From positions 16,086,665 through 16,150,664 of the forward strand of contig NC_066583.1 in assembly GCF_024323335.1 (NCBI RefSeq): a stretch of 64,000 nucleotides of DNA. Reading direction: 5' to 3'. Source of the stretch: Lathyrus oleraceus. Its lineage: Eukaryota; Streptophyta; Magnoliopsida; Fabales; Fabaceae. The notes under the pieces are model-generated. The model did no database searches. It saw nothing but the letters and a program-made list of their open reading frames with translations, and had not been told where the DNA came from. Position numbers and translations under genes: made by a program. Shown one piece after another: positions 12,001 through 24,247 of this stretch; position 1 is the stretch's first letter; each line of letters starts with the position of its first letter.

Positions 12001-12557
12001 CTGTTGAGGCAGCGAATAAGAATATAAAGAAGATTGTGCAGAAGATGGTCGTTACGTACAGAGATTGGCATGAGATGCTACCCTTCGCCTTGCATGGGTA
12101 CCGCACTTCAGTACGTACATCGACCGGGGCAACCCCTTACTCCCTTGTGTATGGTATGGAAGTAGTCCTACCTGTTGAAGTCGAGATTCCTTCTCTAAGG
12201 GTCCTGTTGGATGTCAAGCTAGACGAAGCTGAATGGATTCGAACAAGGTTCAACGAGTTGAGTCTTATCGAAGAGAAGCGAATGGCGGCCGTTTGTCATG
12301 GGCAGTTGTATCAAAGTCGGATGAAGAGAGCCTTTGATCGGAAAGTGCGTCCTCGATGTTTCCAAGTTGGAGATTTAGTGTTGAAAAGGATCCTTCCTCC
12401 TCAGACAGATCACAGGGGCAAGTGGACTCCTAACTATGATGGACCGTATATTGTCACCAAGGTTTTTGATGGTGGGGCCTTAATGCTTGCAACTATGGAT
12501 GGTGAAGACTTCACTTCCCCTGTGAACTCAGACGCAGTTAAAAAATACTTCGCATAA
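9083..12557 (+). pseudogene. Element B pol: reverse transcriptase, two RNase H domains, integrase (three stops)
   Basis: All domains are in one frame, with no frameshift. Reverse transcriptase runs from about 9500, with the catalytic YVDD at 9909-9920. The first RNase H (about 10335-10600) has lost its first Asp (MYLTVLDNSMG). A second RNase H (about 10820-11190) keeps its acidic residues: FDGAVN, NNEAEYEA, FGDSAL and DENQMADALA. This double arrangement marks the Tat lineage. Integrase follows to 12557, with an HHCC region and DD35E and no chromodomain. In-frame stops are TAA 9234-9236, TAG 9519-9521 and TAG 10662-10664. Each sits where sister copies have Gln. Internal ATGs (9120 and others) are not original starts; exon 2 has none of its own. 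Confidence 0.9.
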
Positions 12558-12563
12558 AATAGA

Positions 12564-12776
12564 CCCGCTGGACAGTAAAAAGAATAGTCCAGGCAAAAAT
12601 GGGCATCCTGACGAACCAAGAAAATGAAAAGGTTCGGGCAAAAATTAGGGATTAAAAATGAAAAGATCGTACACCCGGTAAGTTGAAAACCTGAAAAGGC
12701 AACTTAGGCAAAAATGGGTATCCCGGTGGATTGAAAACCCGAAAAGGGCGATCCAGGCAAAAGTTAGGGATTAAGT
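12564..12776 (+). other. Four-hairpin block directly after the pol stop (element B)
   Basis: The order matches A: CTGGAC/GTCCAG (12568-12573, 12587-12592), CGAACC/GGTTCG (12612-12617, 12631-12636), TAAGTTG/CAACTTA (12679-12685, 12700-12706) and TGGAT/ATCCA (12727-12731, 12751-12755). Loops and linkers differ from A at several places while all stems remain paired. Confidence 0.75.
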
Positions 12777-14730
12777 GAGTGACTGCGTTCTGAGTTAGTT
12801 CTGAATCTCATCTCATGTCGATGACTAGAAACTTCCAAAAGGTAGGAAACAGTCCAATCACCTTTCCGGAAGGCTGATCATCTGGAGGATCTTGGAGACG
12901 GACAAGCCATAGCAGAATTGGAACCCAATAGAAATCCATTTCACATTGCCATTAGATTAATTTTTGTTTTGCGATTACCTCTTCCTAAGGATTGATTCCT
13001 GATGTAAATGCCTATTCAGAGGCCATTCAATCAATAAAATCATGTTATTCAGTATATCTCTGTTTTCATTTTCATTTTACTGTTTTGTTTGCAAAAATGA
13101 CGTCCGAATTTTTGATAAACATTGCATCATGACACATAAGGGCTTTACAGGTACATGCTTAATAAACATTTAAAATTGCTGTGAATTTTAAGTGCTTTGG
13201 ATCGCCTATTCGGAACAGGTACACTCGGGGCATTTCCTTAAGGTTCCCAGCAGACGTTTGCGGATGCTTTGCTTCAACAGTTGGAGTTTGGTATCTTATC
13301 CCTGCAGAGTTGGTCCAGGCATCAGATTCTTCAATCCCCAGCAGGTTCTCACTGCTATACTTCCCCAAGCAGGTGTTTCAGACTATACACTCCCCAGTAG
13401 AGTTGACAGTGCCAGACTGTACACTCCCCAGCGGAGTTGACAGTGCCAGACTGTATCTTCCCAGCAGAAGCGGCTGCTCCTCAGAGTTCGATGCCAGATC
13501 GATGATTTCGATCCCAGGTCGATGATCTCTTTCCTGGAAGCATGACCTCGGTACCGTATTGGTGTTTTCTCCCCCCTGCTGAGTCATCTCTCGTAGATTA
13601 TGGTTGCCAGAACCATTATCGCTTTCCCTAACAACAGGTTTTCAGTGTCGTTCTCTCCCCAGTCAGAGTCTCGGTATTTCGTCATTGCTAGAACACCGTG
13701 TGGCGGGTCATTTCCCCACAGAGTCCTTTGCGTTGTGCATCTCCAACAGCCTTGCCAGGGTCTAGAAGATGGTGATCATTTCCCCAGTAGATCCCCTTGC
13801 CTCGGCTGAGCATTCTACCCAGCATTTCGCATCCCTGCATGTAGAATCATATTGCATTGCATCCTCCCAAATCGCGTAGCATTTCCATTCTCATGGAGCA
13901 TTACGCCATTGAAAAATTCAAACATACGCATGAAAGCATAAAACATTCTCGGTATCCCAAGTGATAAGCCAGAAGTTGTTTCCAGTACTCCGACTGAAGT
14001 TTGTTCATGACTTATGCTTATCCTCCCCAGCATGGATCGTTGGCCCACGTGCCGCCTCAATTATCATTTTCCCTATTTCTGCCGATGCTGACAGGCATGA
14101 AAGTTTCCGGTATCCAGACCGAAGTGGCATTCAGGCCAATTTTCCGATATTCAAATCGAAGAAGTTTCCGACATTCAGGTCGATGCAACTTGTGGCACTC
14201 AGGCCAGTTTCCGGTATCCAGACCGAAGTGGCATTCAGGCCAATTTTCCGATATTCAGATCGAAGAAGTTTCCGACATTCAGGTCGATGCAACTTGTGGC
14301 ACTCAGGCCAGTTTCCGTTATCCAGACCGAAGTGGCATTCAGGCCAATTTTCCGATATTCAGATCGAAGAAGTTTCTGACGTTCAGGTCGATGCAACTTG
14401 TGGCATTCAGGCCAGCCTCTCGGTGTTCAAACTGATATTAGTAATCTCATACCTTCCGATGATTAGATCGAAGTCATTTCCAGTCAGGCCATGGTTATTT
14501 CTGTGTTACCATTTATTTTGGTATCCAAGTTAACATTCTCTTTCGGTACTCAGACCGATTCTCACCGTACCGGACGGGTTCTTGTTCAAAACCACCTCTT
14601 TGCCGATTCTGACAGGCATTGTTGCTTCACTTCACTTCAGTGTAAATTTCTGGATTTTTATTGTATTCAATCCCTTGATACCTCGAAAGTGCGAAAGCCG
14701 CTGCTATCTCCCTTTCAGGTCTCTAGTTGA
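12777..14730 (+). other. 3' untranslated region of element B with expanded micro-hairpin array
   Basis: No gene is recognised. CCCCAG-centred repeats lie at about 13310-13530, including ACTCC-ccagc-GGAGT and CGAT-gccag-ATCG. From 13984 to about 14560 there are about 13 small inverted repeats with arms CAGT/ACTG, CGGT/ACCG, CGAT/ATCG or CGAC/GTCG around a near-constant attcag/atccag centre. Part of this has become a tandem array of about 115 bp units, roughly three copies at 14105-14420, that A lacks. Confidence 0.7.
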
Positions 14731-14745
14731 TTGAATAGGGGCAGC
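14731..14745 (+). other. Polypurine tract region, element B
   Basis: AATAGGGGCAGC directly precedes the LTR start, in the same context as at 3192-3206. Confidence 0.65.
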
Positions 14746-17700
14746 TATAATACCCCCAAATTTACCCTTTCATTTTTCTTGGAAGCATGGGATTGTATTT
14801 CACATTGCATTAGCACCATACTAGGTCATACTCATTACATACTGCATCAGTGACTTGGGAAATCAGGGTTTTATTGATCACTCCTTAACAGAAGGGGCCT
14901 ACACAGAGCAAGTTTGAGCATTGGACTTCATTCTCCAATTATACAAGTCTCAAGGGTTTCAAGGTGGTCCAAGTGTCCTATTTGGTCCTCAGTTTCACCA
15001 GTAGAAGATTCAGAGCTCTCAGAATGTGCATATGAATTTAATCAGAAATCAGGGTTTCAAGGTCATCTGCAATAGGCAATATTTGATTGGAAGTAGAAGG
15101 TCTCATCCATGTCATGATTAGAGAGGCATCTTGACCTAAGAAGATCCACAATTATCACGGAAATATCCTTTGGCAACTTGTGCAGTCAGATCCTAGTCAC
15201 TTTTGCCCTAAAATTAGGGTTTGGTATAAAATCGGTTTATTTCTGATTCCTTGAATGAAACTCGTTTCCATGGCCCTCCACATGTCCACAAGGGTCTACA
15301 TATAAAAAATCAGCTCTTTATTTGAGCCAGAGGTGCCACAATTGATCAATGGAATCGGGAATTAGACGGTTTGGGAAAAGTCAACTGTGGGGTCAAAAAG
15401 TCAACTCCTGACATTTTGAAGGTGGGATCTCAAAATTCATGCCCAAGGAAGCCCACATGTGAAATTTGACCAAGATTGGATCATGGATTCACCATTTTAT
15501 GGTTTTTGCATCCACTTTAAGCCAATTTTCCACCAAGATGCAATCTCCATTTGAAAATTTCTCCAACATGAAAGTTGTCCCTCTTGTTCCAAGCTTTCTA
15601 GAAGGATATAGTTTGTTTCATTTGGATTAAAATCGAGAAAGTTATGCTTGGTCAAAGTAGGACTTTATTTTAAGACACTTAGAAAATTTTTCAAGTCCAA
15701 AAATTGTAAAATTTGTCAAGACTTATGGGCCAGATTTCTTGCACTTCAAGGCACCTTATGGAAACACTTTCTTCATGACAATTGTACCTTGTTATACCCT
15801 CTTCCACATCCTTTTGGAATCACCTCTTTTGGATTTTTGGTTGGAGAGATGCATTCATCTAAAGTTGGTATCATAGGTTGATTTTTTTGACAGCATTTTG
15901 GCCAAACTGGCCCAACTGTTCTGGCAGCCTAGAAACTTGAACTTCATGGCTATTGTCCATCCTTTTCCATTCATCATTTCAAGATATGTTCAACATGGAA
16001 AATGCTAAGTTCCATACCTTCTTGCTACTGCTTCCATTACCTTTCCATTTGGTCACACAACCATCAAGATACATGGTCCAAAAGTCACTCACTTGAACTT
16101 ATTTTCAAGCCTTGCCTTGCTGCAGCCAGACCACAAATTCGACCAGCCACATGTCTTTCCTTATTTGTTCATGTACTTTTGGTGCAACTCACTTAAACCA
16201 TGCCAAATAAGTCATTTCCTAATACCACCTCACATTGCCAACCTTGTTTCAAGTGCACACAATCAAATCCAATTGGACCTAAGCCCATTAAGAACACTTG
16301 GGACCAACATACATAAACCTAAAAACCCTAATCTGAGAGAGGAGATTGAGAAAAATTCTGGCTGCAAGCAAGTAAGAGCAACACAAGTCAGCGTCCTTTT
16401 TTCCCAAGATTGCAGCACTAGGAGCAACACACTTTCTTCCATTTTTCTCCACTAGCAAGGAGTAAGGGACTCACTTCCATTAGGTAAGCACTCCATGATT
16501 TTGCTCATTACTGTTTTGTTGTTGCTTGCCATGATTACTCCACATGTGTTCATACCATTCCATAGCTGATATCATGTCACAACCATGCTTGCCTTATTTT
16601 TATTGTTGTTCTCCATATGCCATGTCTGTTGTTGAAGCCCTCAATATGAGGCATGGTTCATGTTGCTAAGTTCATATCATTCATATCCGTGCTCATGTGT
16701 ACACCTTACTGTCCATTTTTCTTCATGTTAAAGGCATCATTGTTCATGAAATAAGACACCATGTTAAACCTCACGTTCCATACTTGAACACTGTTTTTTG
16801 TATCGTGTCATTTGATGCATTTTTGAGCTTGCATTTTGGAGAGGAAGTTTGGAGAAATTTTCTGTGATTCACGCGTTTACCTGCTGCATGTCGCTAGGGC
16901 TTTACGCTGCATGAGAGAGACGACGTCGTGTCGCCATGGTAGCCATTAGATCACGCGTATGTAGTTTAATCTTGTCCATTGGTCTAGTTTTGGCGTGTAG
17001 TGACTTAAGTGTAGTGGACCGGTTGATGTCACATGTGATTTTCTTCAAAAAATAAATGTACAACATTTCATTTATGTTGGCTGTCACGCTGGAGCCCTCA
17101 TCATGGACTGGGCTTTAGCGCCCCTTTGGCTATCCACACCCCTATTAGCCAAGCCCAATTCATTTGTCTTGTTTTTTTTTTAATTCAATTTTTATTGTTT
17201 TCATTTTAAATTAATACATTATTTTATTCATTTATAAAAAATACCAAAAATATTTTTTTACATTCTTAATTGTTTCATTTAATTTATTTTAATTTTTATT
17301 TTCGTTTTTATTTAATGCAAGTATTTTATTTTAATTATTTGTGTCAAATAGGCCATTTTAACACACTTTTTTTTCATTTATTTTATTTCCATAACTTAAA
17401 ATTATTTTTAGATTCTGATTTTTGGGATGATGGTTGACCAATGTCTCATGGTCAACTTGACCTTTTATTGAATTTTTATTTTCCATTTTCAATTTATTTT
17501 TGATTTGTTTCTAACCTAGTATTGTTGTTTGACTTTTGGTTTGACCTTTGTTTTATTTCAATTAATTTATACACTAATTCACATTATTTTTAAAACCTTT
17601 TTGGGGGATGATGATGTCCTGACCCCACCTAACTTAATTTAATTTTTCATAATTTTTGTGATTAATTTACTATTTATTTGGCATTTTTTAAGTTGACTTG

Positions 17701-18307
17701 GCTTTTCGGTTGACTTTTGTATGATTGATGTTTGACTTGGGGATTGCTTAAGGCAATTGAAGAGATCTTTTGATCCTCCCTTGTTCATCTCATATGCCAT
17801 GTATTAGAGGCCTTTCATCTCAATTTTGTTTGATCCTTGCATCATTTCCCGATTAAATTATTCATTGATTCTTTGTGTGCATAGTTTCACTTGTCTGATT
17901 AATCTGATATTTTCTATACTTGTTTCTTTCATCCATGCTTCTATTTGTTTGATTGATTAACATGTTTATACTTCTCATACATTATTTAATGCTCATTCAT
18001 TTCATTCTTTGATTATTTGATTTGATCATATACCTGTTTAAATATCTTATTGTTGATTGACTGTTGCCTACTTGTATGGTGTATGAGGCATATATTTATA
18101 TTGCTTGATTGCCATGACAACCCCCATTCATAACAAATGTATCCCTCTCCCATGAAATGTATAATATTTATTATTTCACTCTTTATTCACCTGTTAATAC
18201 AAGAATTAAAATGAACATTCGATAACCATTTCAAATAAGATCAAAACCTCGATCCAACGTCGAGTAATCATTTTCAAAACCAAACAGAACCAGCACGTAT
18301 TCATCCA

Positions 18308-18416
18308 TTTACCTTTTAAGTCGATTGCTTTATGCATCGCCATCAACCTTGTAAGTCGATTGCTTTATGCATCGCCATCAACCTTGTAAGTCGATTGCTT
18401 CATGCATCGCCATCTA
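18308..18416 (+). repeat. 35 bp tandem repeat, three copies
   Basis: The unit AAGTCGATTGCTTTATGCAT with CGCCATCAACCTTGT occurs three times with few changes. It lies inside the 4.66 kb LTR. Confidence 0.8.
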
Positions 18417-18469
18417 CCCTTATCCCTAACACCTCTCCTTGCTCCATTCGTCGATTCTTGTTCCGTTTA

Positions 18470-18706
18470 GGTAGCACCCATAGGTAGGATTCCCATATCC
18501 TTTTGTATGATAACATAGGTAGGATTCCCTTATTCTTTTGTATAGTAACATAGGTAGGATTCCCATATCCTTTTGTATGACAACATAGGTAGGATTCCCT
18601 TATTCTTTTATATGATAACATAGGTAGAATTCCCATATTCTTTTGTATGATAACATAGGTAGATTTCCCTTATTATTTGCATGCTAACATTAGGTAGATA
18701 TTCCCA
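18470..18706 (+). repeat. About 35 bp tandem repeat, six copies in alternating forms
   Basis: The unit built on ACATAGGTAGGATTCCC is repeated six times. Two forms alternate (CATATCCTTTTGTATGAT and TTATTCTTTTGTATAGT), so the real period is a dimer of about 70 bp. The last copies are more diverged. It lies inside the 4.66 kb LTR. Confidence 0.8.
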
Positions 18707-19059
18707 TTTGTAAATCCTAACACTTAAGTACATATTGCATGACAACTCTAGGGCAGAGCTTCCCCCACTTCTAGACCTTTCCGAGCATCTCCGATCTTGT
18801 GGCATGTAGTCCGTTCTATTGCAAAGAGGTAACTGCCTAAGACTCGATTCAGCGAGCTGCGACACCTGCTGCTAGGACGTGAATACATTGCCCACTCTCC
18901 TTTGACACAACTGGTGTCCTCCTTTGTAAGTCCATGTTCAGATGGCAACCCCTATGTAGCCGAACTACGGCAACTCTGATTCTCATGTTCAGATGAGATA
19001 CGTAGGCACAAGATGCGATGTCTTGCCGAGTTTGACTAACAACTAACAACTAATCCTTG

Positions 19060-19152
19060 TTTGCTTTCGCCCTCGTTGCGATCCTTTCTCTCGCCCTCGT
19101 TGCGATCGAGACCTTCCTTTTCTCTTGCCCTAGTTGCAATCGAGACCCTTGT
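19060..19152 (+). repeat. Short tandem repeat near the LTR 3' end
   Basis: Three diverged copies of TCGCCCTCGTTGCGATCGAG lie just before the terminal part of the LTR. The spacing is irregular (about 25-40 bp). Confidence 0.7.
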
Positions 19153-19406
19153 TCCCGTAGTTAGTTTGAACTACGTTTTGCTCTGATTCTCATTCCCGAT
19201 AGGGGTGCTAATACCTTCCCTTCGCATAATCGACTCCCGAACCCAAGATTTGGTTGCGAGACCTTGTCTTTTCCTTTCCTTTCTCCAGGTTTACTTCGAG
19301 CGTTTCCTTTCCCTCCTTTGGGATAAATAACGCACGGTGGCGACTCTTCTGTCATTCCTTCTTCGCCGGTTGTTTTTTCGCATACTATATTTTTTAGGCT
19401 GCGACA

Positions 19407-22337
19407 GCCGCCTCTACAACACCATTCATCTTTGGTCTGTAAGGAGAAGAATTATGGTGTTCGATCTTAAAGTCTTTACAAAGCTCTTTCATCATCTTAT
19501 TATTGAGATTCGAACCATTATCAGTGATTATTCTCTCAGGAACCCCATAACGACAAATAATTTCCTTCTTAATGAATCGAGCAACCACTTGTCTGGTAAC
19601 ATTGGCATAGGAAGCTGCTTCTACCCACTTGGTAAAGTAATCAATCGCGACTAGGATGAAGCGATGTCCATTAGAAGCAGTAGGTTTAATATTCCCAATC
19701 ATATCGATGCCCCACATCGCAAATGGCCAATGAGCATTCATAACATTCAGAGGGTTTGGTGGTACATGCACTTTATCTGCATAGATCTGACATTTGTGGC
19801 ACTTCCGGGCATATTTGAAACAATCAGACTCCATGGTTATCCAGTAATAACCGGCTCTTAACAATTTCTTGGCCATTGCATGACCATCAACATGGGTGCC
19901 GAAAGATCCCTCGTGTACTTCCTGCATTAACATGTCTGCTTCGTGTCTATCCACGCATCTGAGCAGAACCATGTCAAAGTTCCTCTTGTACAACACATCA
20001 TCCTGGTTTAAATAAAAGCTTCCAGCTAGTCTTCTCAATGTCTTCTTGTCATTCTTTGACGCCCCTTCAGGATACTCCTGGCTTTTGAGGAAATTCTTAA
20101 TATCATAAAACCACAGCTTCTCATCAATAACAGACTCGGCTGCAAACACATACGCATGCCTCTCGAGTCGATTCACAGCAACGTGTGGCACATGATTCTG
20201 CCAATGGACTTTAATCATAGAAGACAATGCGGCTAAGGCATCGGCCATTTGATTTTCATCTCGGGGTACATGATACAACTTCACTGTCTTGAAGAAAGTC
20301 AGGATCCTTCTGGTGTAGTCCCTGTAAGGAATCAAATGCGGCTGATGAGTATTCTAGTCTCCATTGACTTGGTTAATCACTAGAGCAAAATCTCCATAGA
20401 TGTCCAGAGTTTTGATCCTTAAATCGATGGCTTCTTCAATCCCCATGATACAAGCCTCGTACTCAGCTTCGTTGTTGGTTACCTCAAAAGTCAATCTGGC
20501 AGAAAAAGGTATGTGTTCACCTTTAGGATTGATGAGTACTGCCCCAACACCATTTCCATTCACATTTACCGCCCCATCAAACATCAGTGTCCATTTGTCA
20601 TCAGGATCCGGTCCTTCCTCGACAAGAGGCTCTTCATAATCTTTCATCTTTAAGTACATGATATCTTCATCGGGGAATTCAAACATCATCGGCTGATAAT
20701 CATCAATTGGTTGCTCGACAAGGTAATCAGACAGAGTACTACCCTTGATGGCCTTTTGCGACGTGTACTGGATATCATACTCTGTCAAAACCATCTGCTA
20801 ACGAGCCACTCGTCCGGTAAGAGCCGGCTTTTTAAAGATGTACTTTACTAGGCCCATCTTAGAAATCAACAAGGTAGTATGGTTCAACATATACTGTCTT
20901 AGTCGGCGAGCAGCCCATGCCAAAGCGCAACAAGTTTTCTCGAGCAGTGAATATCTTGTTTCACAGTCGGTAAACTTTTTGCTAAGGTAGTATATTGCAT
21001 GCTCTTTTCGACCAGACTCGTCATGTTGTCCCAATACACACCCCATCGAATTCTCCGTTACTGAAAGGTACATTATCAGAGGCCTCCCAGGAACTGGAGG
21101 TATAAGAATTGGAGGTTTCTGCAGATATTCTTTTATCTGATCAAAAGCTTTTTGACAATCATTGTTCCACCTGATTGCTTGATCTTTTCTTAGCAATTTG
21201 AATATCGGTTCGCTCGTAGCTGTTAGGTGAGATACGAACCGTGCAATATAGTTCAACCTCCTTAAAAACCCACGAACCTGCTTTTCCGTTCTTGGTTCAG
21301 GCATTTCTTGAATAACTTTTACTTTCGCTGGATCAACCTCAATCCCTTTCTCACTGACGATGAAACCTAACAGCTTTCCGGATCTCACTCCAAACGTACA
21401 CTTGTTTGGATTCAGCCTTAGTTTGAACTTTCTCAGTCTTTCAAACAGCTTTTGAAAGTTTACCAAGTGCTCCTCTTCTGTCTGAGACTTCGCAATCATA
21501 TCATCCACGTACACTTCAATTTCTTTGTGCATCATGTCATGAAAGAGAGTCGTCATAGCCCTCTGATAGGTAGCACCGGCGTTCTTCAACCCAAATGGCA
21601 TCACCTTATAACAGAAAGTGCCCCAAGGCGTAATGAATGTCGTTTTTTCCATGTCTTCTGGTGCCATCTTGATCTGATTATAGCCATAAAATCCATCCAT
21701 GAAAGATAAAACCGAGGACTAAGCAGTGTTATCGACCAATACATCAATGTGAGGTAATGGGAAGTCATCTTTCGGACTGGCTCTGTTTAAATCTCGGTAA
21801 TCGACACACATCCTGACTTTACCATCCTTCTTCGGCACAGGTACGATGTTGGCCACCCAAGGAGGATAATTGGTAACTGCCAGAAAACCCGCATCCAACT
21901 GTTTCTGAACTTCCTCTTTGATCTTGACAGCCATATCAAGACTAGTTCTACGAAGCTTCTGCTTTACCGAGGGACAATCTTCTCTGAGAGGTAGCCTGTG
22001 CACCACAATATCTGTATCCAAACCAGGCATATCTTGATACGACCATGCGAATATCTCCACATACTCTCGCAACATTTCAATCAGCCCTCTCTTGACCTTT
22101 TCCTCTAAAGCAGCCCCTATCTTGATCTCTTTCTTGGCGTCCTCAGTACCAAGGTTAATGATTTCCAACTCTTCCTGATGAGGTTGAATGACCCTTTCCT
22201 CCTGTTTCAATAGTCTGGCCAATTCTTTGGGGAGTTCACAATCTTCTTCACTCTCCTCTTCGGCTTGGTAAATGGGATTATCAAAATCATACTGAGCCAT
22301 AATATAACTGTTTTTAATGGAGTCCGCAAGAACAATT
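19407..22337 (-). pseudogene. Element D pol: RT, two RNase H domains, truncated integrase
   Basis: Exon 2 starts at 22337 after the acceptor CGTGCAG|A. RT keeps YVDD (EVYVDDMIAKS). The first RNase H is degenerate (MYLSVTENSMG). The second keeps FDGAVN, NNEAEYEA and DENQMADALA. Integrase keeps HHCC and the first two catalytic Asp, and stops at the conserved VEAA motif, where the LTR junction lies at 19407. One frame holds throughout, with premature TAG codons ending at 21719, 20798 and 20354. By alignment with B and E these replace one Gln and two Trp codons. The second half of the integrase should lie left of the window, beyond the inserted A/B composite. Confidence 0.88.
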
Positions 22338-22561
22338 CTGCACGAACGATGTTTAATGCTTTATTTTAGAAAAGAGTTCAAGAAAGTCACAAAAAATAAA
22401 AAAACATTGCCATTTTTATTATTTTGAAAAATGAAAGTAAAAACAGAAAGACAGTGAGCACAAATTTGATTGCAAAACGTCCTTTATTGATGATAATCAT
22501 TGAAAATTCAAACATGATGTGGCCCTATGTAATACCCCAAAATTTACCCTTCATTTTTCCA

Positions 22562-22581
22562 GAAAAAAAAAAGAAAAAAGA

Positions 22582-22613
<32 letters not shown>

Positions 22614-22722
22614 AAAGAAAAAAAAGAAAAAGAAAAAACGAAAAAAAAAACGAAAAAAAAAACGAAAAAAAAAAAGTTAAAAATAAATAAATAAATAAAA
22701 TTAATTAAATAAATAAATAAAA
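22562..22722 (+). repeat. A-rich microsatellite in the solo LTR
   Basis: Runs of A are interrupted by single G or C every 4-10 bases, followed by AAAT repeats. The lysine-rich frame read here is an artefact of the low-complexity sequence. Confidence 0.9.
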
Positions 22723-22784
22723 TATAACAAATTTTTTTGGACTTGGGTCTCCCTCATTTGAGCCCACTACCCACGAAAATCAGT

Positions 22785-22793
22785 CTATAAATA
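22785..22793 (+). promoter_or_regulatory. TATA box of the solo LTR
   Basis: CTATAAATA has the same downstream sequence as the TATA box at 3628-3636. The LTR may still be able to start transcription, antisense to element D. Confidence 0.55.
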
Positions 22794-23686
22794 CTGAAGT
22801 TTCAGTAGAGGAAAACACACAGGGAGTTACACTGGGAGATTCACTGGAGAAAGATTTTGAGAGAAGGAAACCTAGGAACTACTCTGCAGCGACCTTCAGG
22901 CAGTCCTGAGAAATTCACTCCGCCTCAACAAACCCTGGTATTACTTTGCAGATCCGGCCGTACCATTCAATCTTAATCAATCTCTCTCATCAGGTTTGCC
23001 ATATATCCATCACCTTTATGCCTTTTATTTGAATGCTCTGAATGTATGAGGTATTATGGGTGAATTTGATACCCTTTTGATGCATGTGTTTGACAAGAGG
23101 TTTATGCCTCCTACCCTTGTTTGCTTTTTGTGAGCTTTTTGTGAGTTTTGATGGAATTATTCATGTGGTTACATTTTGATTTAGGGGCAACTCTTGGTTA
23201 CCCTATTTTGTTTCTCTAACCTATTTGTTGAGTTTTTTTTTGTGAGGACTCACGCACTCTTGCAGGGATACCATTCGGAGGTTTATTCTGATTACTCGTA
23301 TTAACTGATTTTCTTTGATGGTCTAGCTGAAGAGATCTCAGGGTTGCTAATCCTTTAATTGTTGTAACTTCGGATTTTTATCCGTGTGGTAAATTTTTTC
23401 CTGTTCTCGTACTTTATCGCTTTCTTAGCTGGAAGACCTCGATAGGAGGCAATGTTTGAGCCCCTTGGTGGCATTTTACTTTGAGATACATGTTTTGTGT
23501 TTTGTATTCATATCCCCACATGTAGCGCGGTTCCTTCGTCAAGGACTGCCTGTTTGCCCTCGAGCATCCCAAACCCTAAAACCCATAACACACGTTTACT
23601 CCTTCTACTACAGGCGAGTAAGTCTCCAAAGGTCGAGCATCCGGTAGATTGCGTAGTGACATCGTTCGTCCAAAACCCAATCCACA

Positions 23687-23875
23687 ACCCCGTAGTTAGC
23701 CGAACTACGGCTTGCTCTGATTCTCATTCCAGATGAGATACGTAGGCATAAGATGCGATGTCTTAGCGAGCACACATCCCCCCAACCCATAGGTCAGCCG
23801 AGCTACGAAGACTCTGATTCTCATATTCAGATGAGATACGTATGCAGTGGATGCGACATCCGCGCGAGTCATTTT
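23687..23875 (+). other. Duplicated R/U5 hairpin module in the solo LTR
   Basis: Module 1 repeats CCGTAGTT-AGCCG-AACTACGG and a second hairpin TAAGA/TCTTA. Module 2 (about 23785-23875) has the changed but still paired second hairpin GGATG-cga-CATCC (23849-23861). The order of parts is the same as at 4284-4472. Confidence 0.7.
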
Positions 23876-24247
23876 CGTTTAACCCTTTTTTTTTTGGTAA
23901 ACAGCACAAGATAAACTCACACCCTTTAGACGAAAACTACAAAAGTGGATCCCGTAGAGTACTATGGATGCGTAGGGGTGCTAATACCTTCCCTTCGCAT
24001 AACCGACTCCCGAACCCAAGATTTGGTTGCGAGACCCCGTCTTGTCCTTTCCTTTTTCAGGTTTACTTCGAGCGTTTCCTTTCCCCCCTTTGGGATGAAT
24101 AACGCACGGTGGCGACTCTTCTGTCATTTTCTCTCGCCGGTTGTTTTTTTCGCGCACTGTATTTTTCAGGTTGCGACACCCTACAGTGAACCAATACGCC
24201 CCGGGCAGAGCGTAGGGTTGTTGTGCAAAATGAAAAACAAAAGAAAA

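Larger units (their letters stand above)
1..19406 (+). mobile_element. Composite Ogre/Tat Ty3-gypsy insertion (elements A and B)
   Basis: Two copies of one Ty3/gypsy family lie head to tail on the plus strand. A supplies integrase plus 3' untranslated region (1-3206). An LTR follows (3207-4474), then an almost complete internal region B (4475-14745) and a second LTR (14746-19406). Positions 1-1246 align with 11312-12557 and the two 3' regions are nearly the same, so A and B belong to one family. The two LTRs differ strongly in their U3 part. The right end ends in GCGACA and abuts minus-strand integrase coding sequence, so the composite appears to be inserted in element D. The left end lies outside the window. 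Assignment to Tat/Ogre rests on two RNase H domains, a pro/RT intron and the ORF1 remnant. Confidence 0.85.
14746..19406 (+). repeat. 3' LTR of element B, 4.66 kb
   Basis: This long Ogre-type LTR starts TATAATACCCC (a mutated TG start) after the polypurine tract and ends GCGACA at 19406. A possible TATA box is TATAAAAT at 15225-15232. About 17150-17700 is very AT-rich. Tandem repeats occur at 18308-18706. Hairpin modules lie near 18957-19035 and 19157-19180. The terminal 200 bp closely match the end of the solo LTR (22528-24178), whereas the first kilobases do not resemble the LTR at 3207. The other open frames inside are incidental. The right flank is minus-strand integrase of element D. Confidence 0.8.
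22528..24178 (+). mobile_element. Solo LTR with 5 bp target duplication CCCTA
   Basis: A complete LTR of 1651 bp starts TGTAATACCCC and ends GCGACA. It is flanked by CCCTA at 22523-22527 and 24179-24183. No internal sequence is present, which is the signature of LTR-LTR recombination after insertion. From the TATA box onwards it closely resembles the LTR at 3207-4474, and its last 200 bp resemble the end of 14746-19406. It has integrated into the intron of element D. Confidence 0.93.

Noticed and set aside
22424..22690. Lysine-rich open frame
   Set aside because: It is the reading of an A-rich microsatellite inside the solo LTR.
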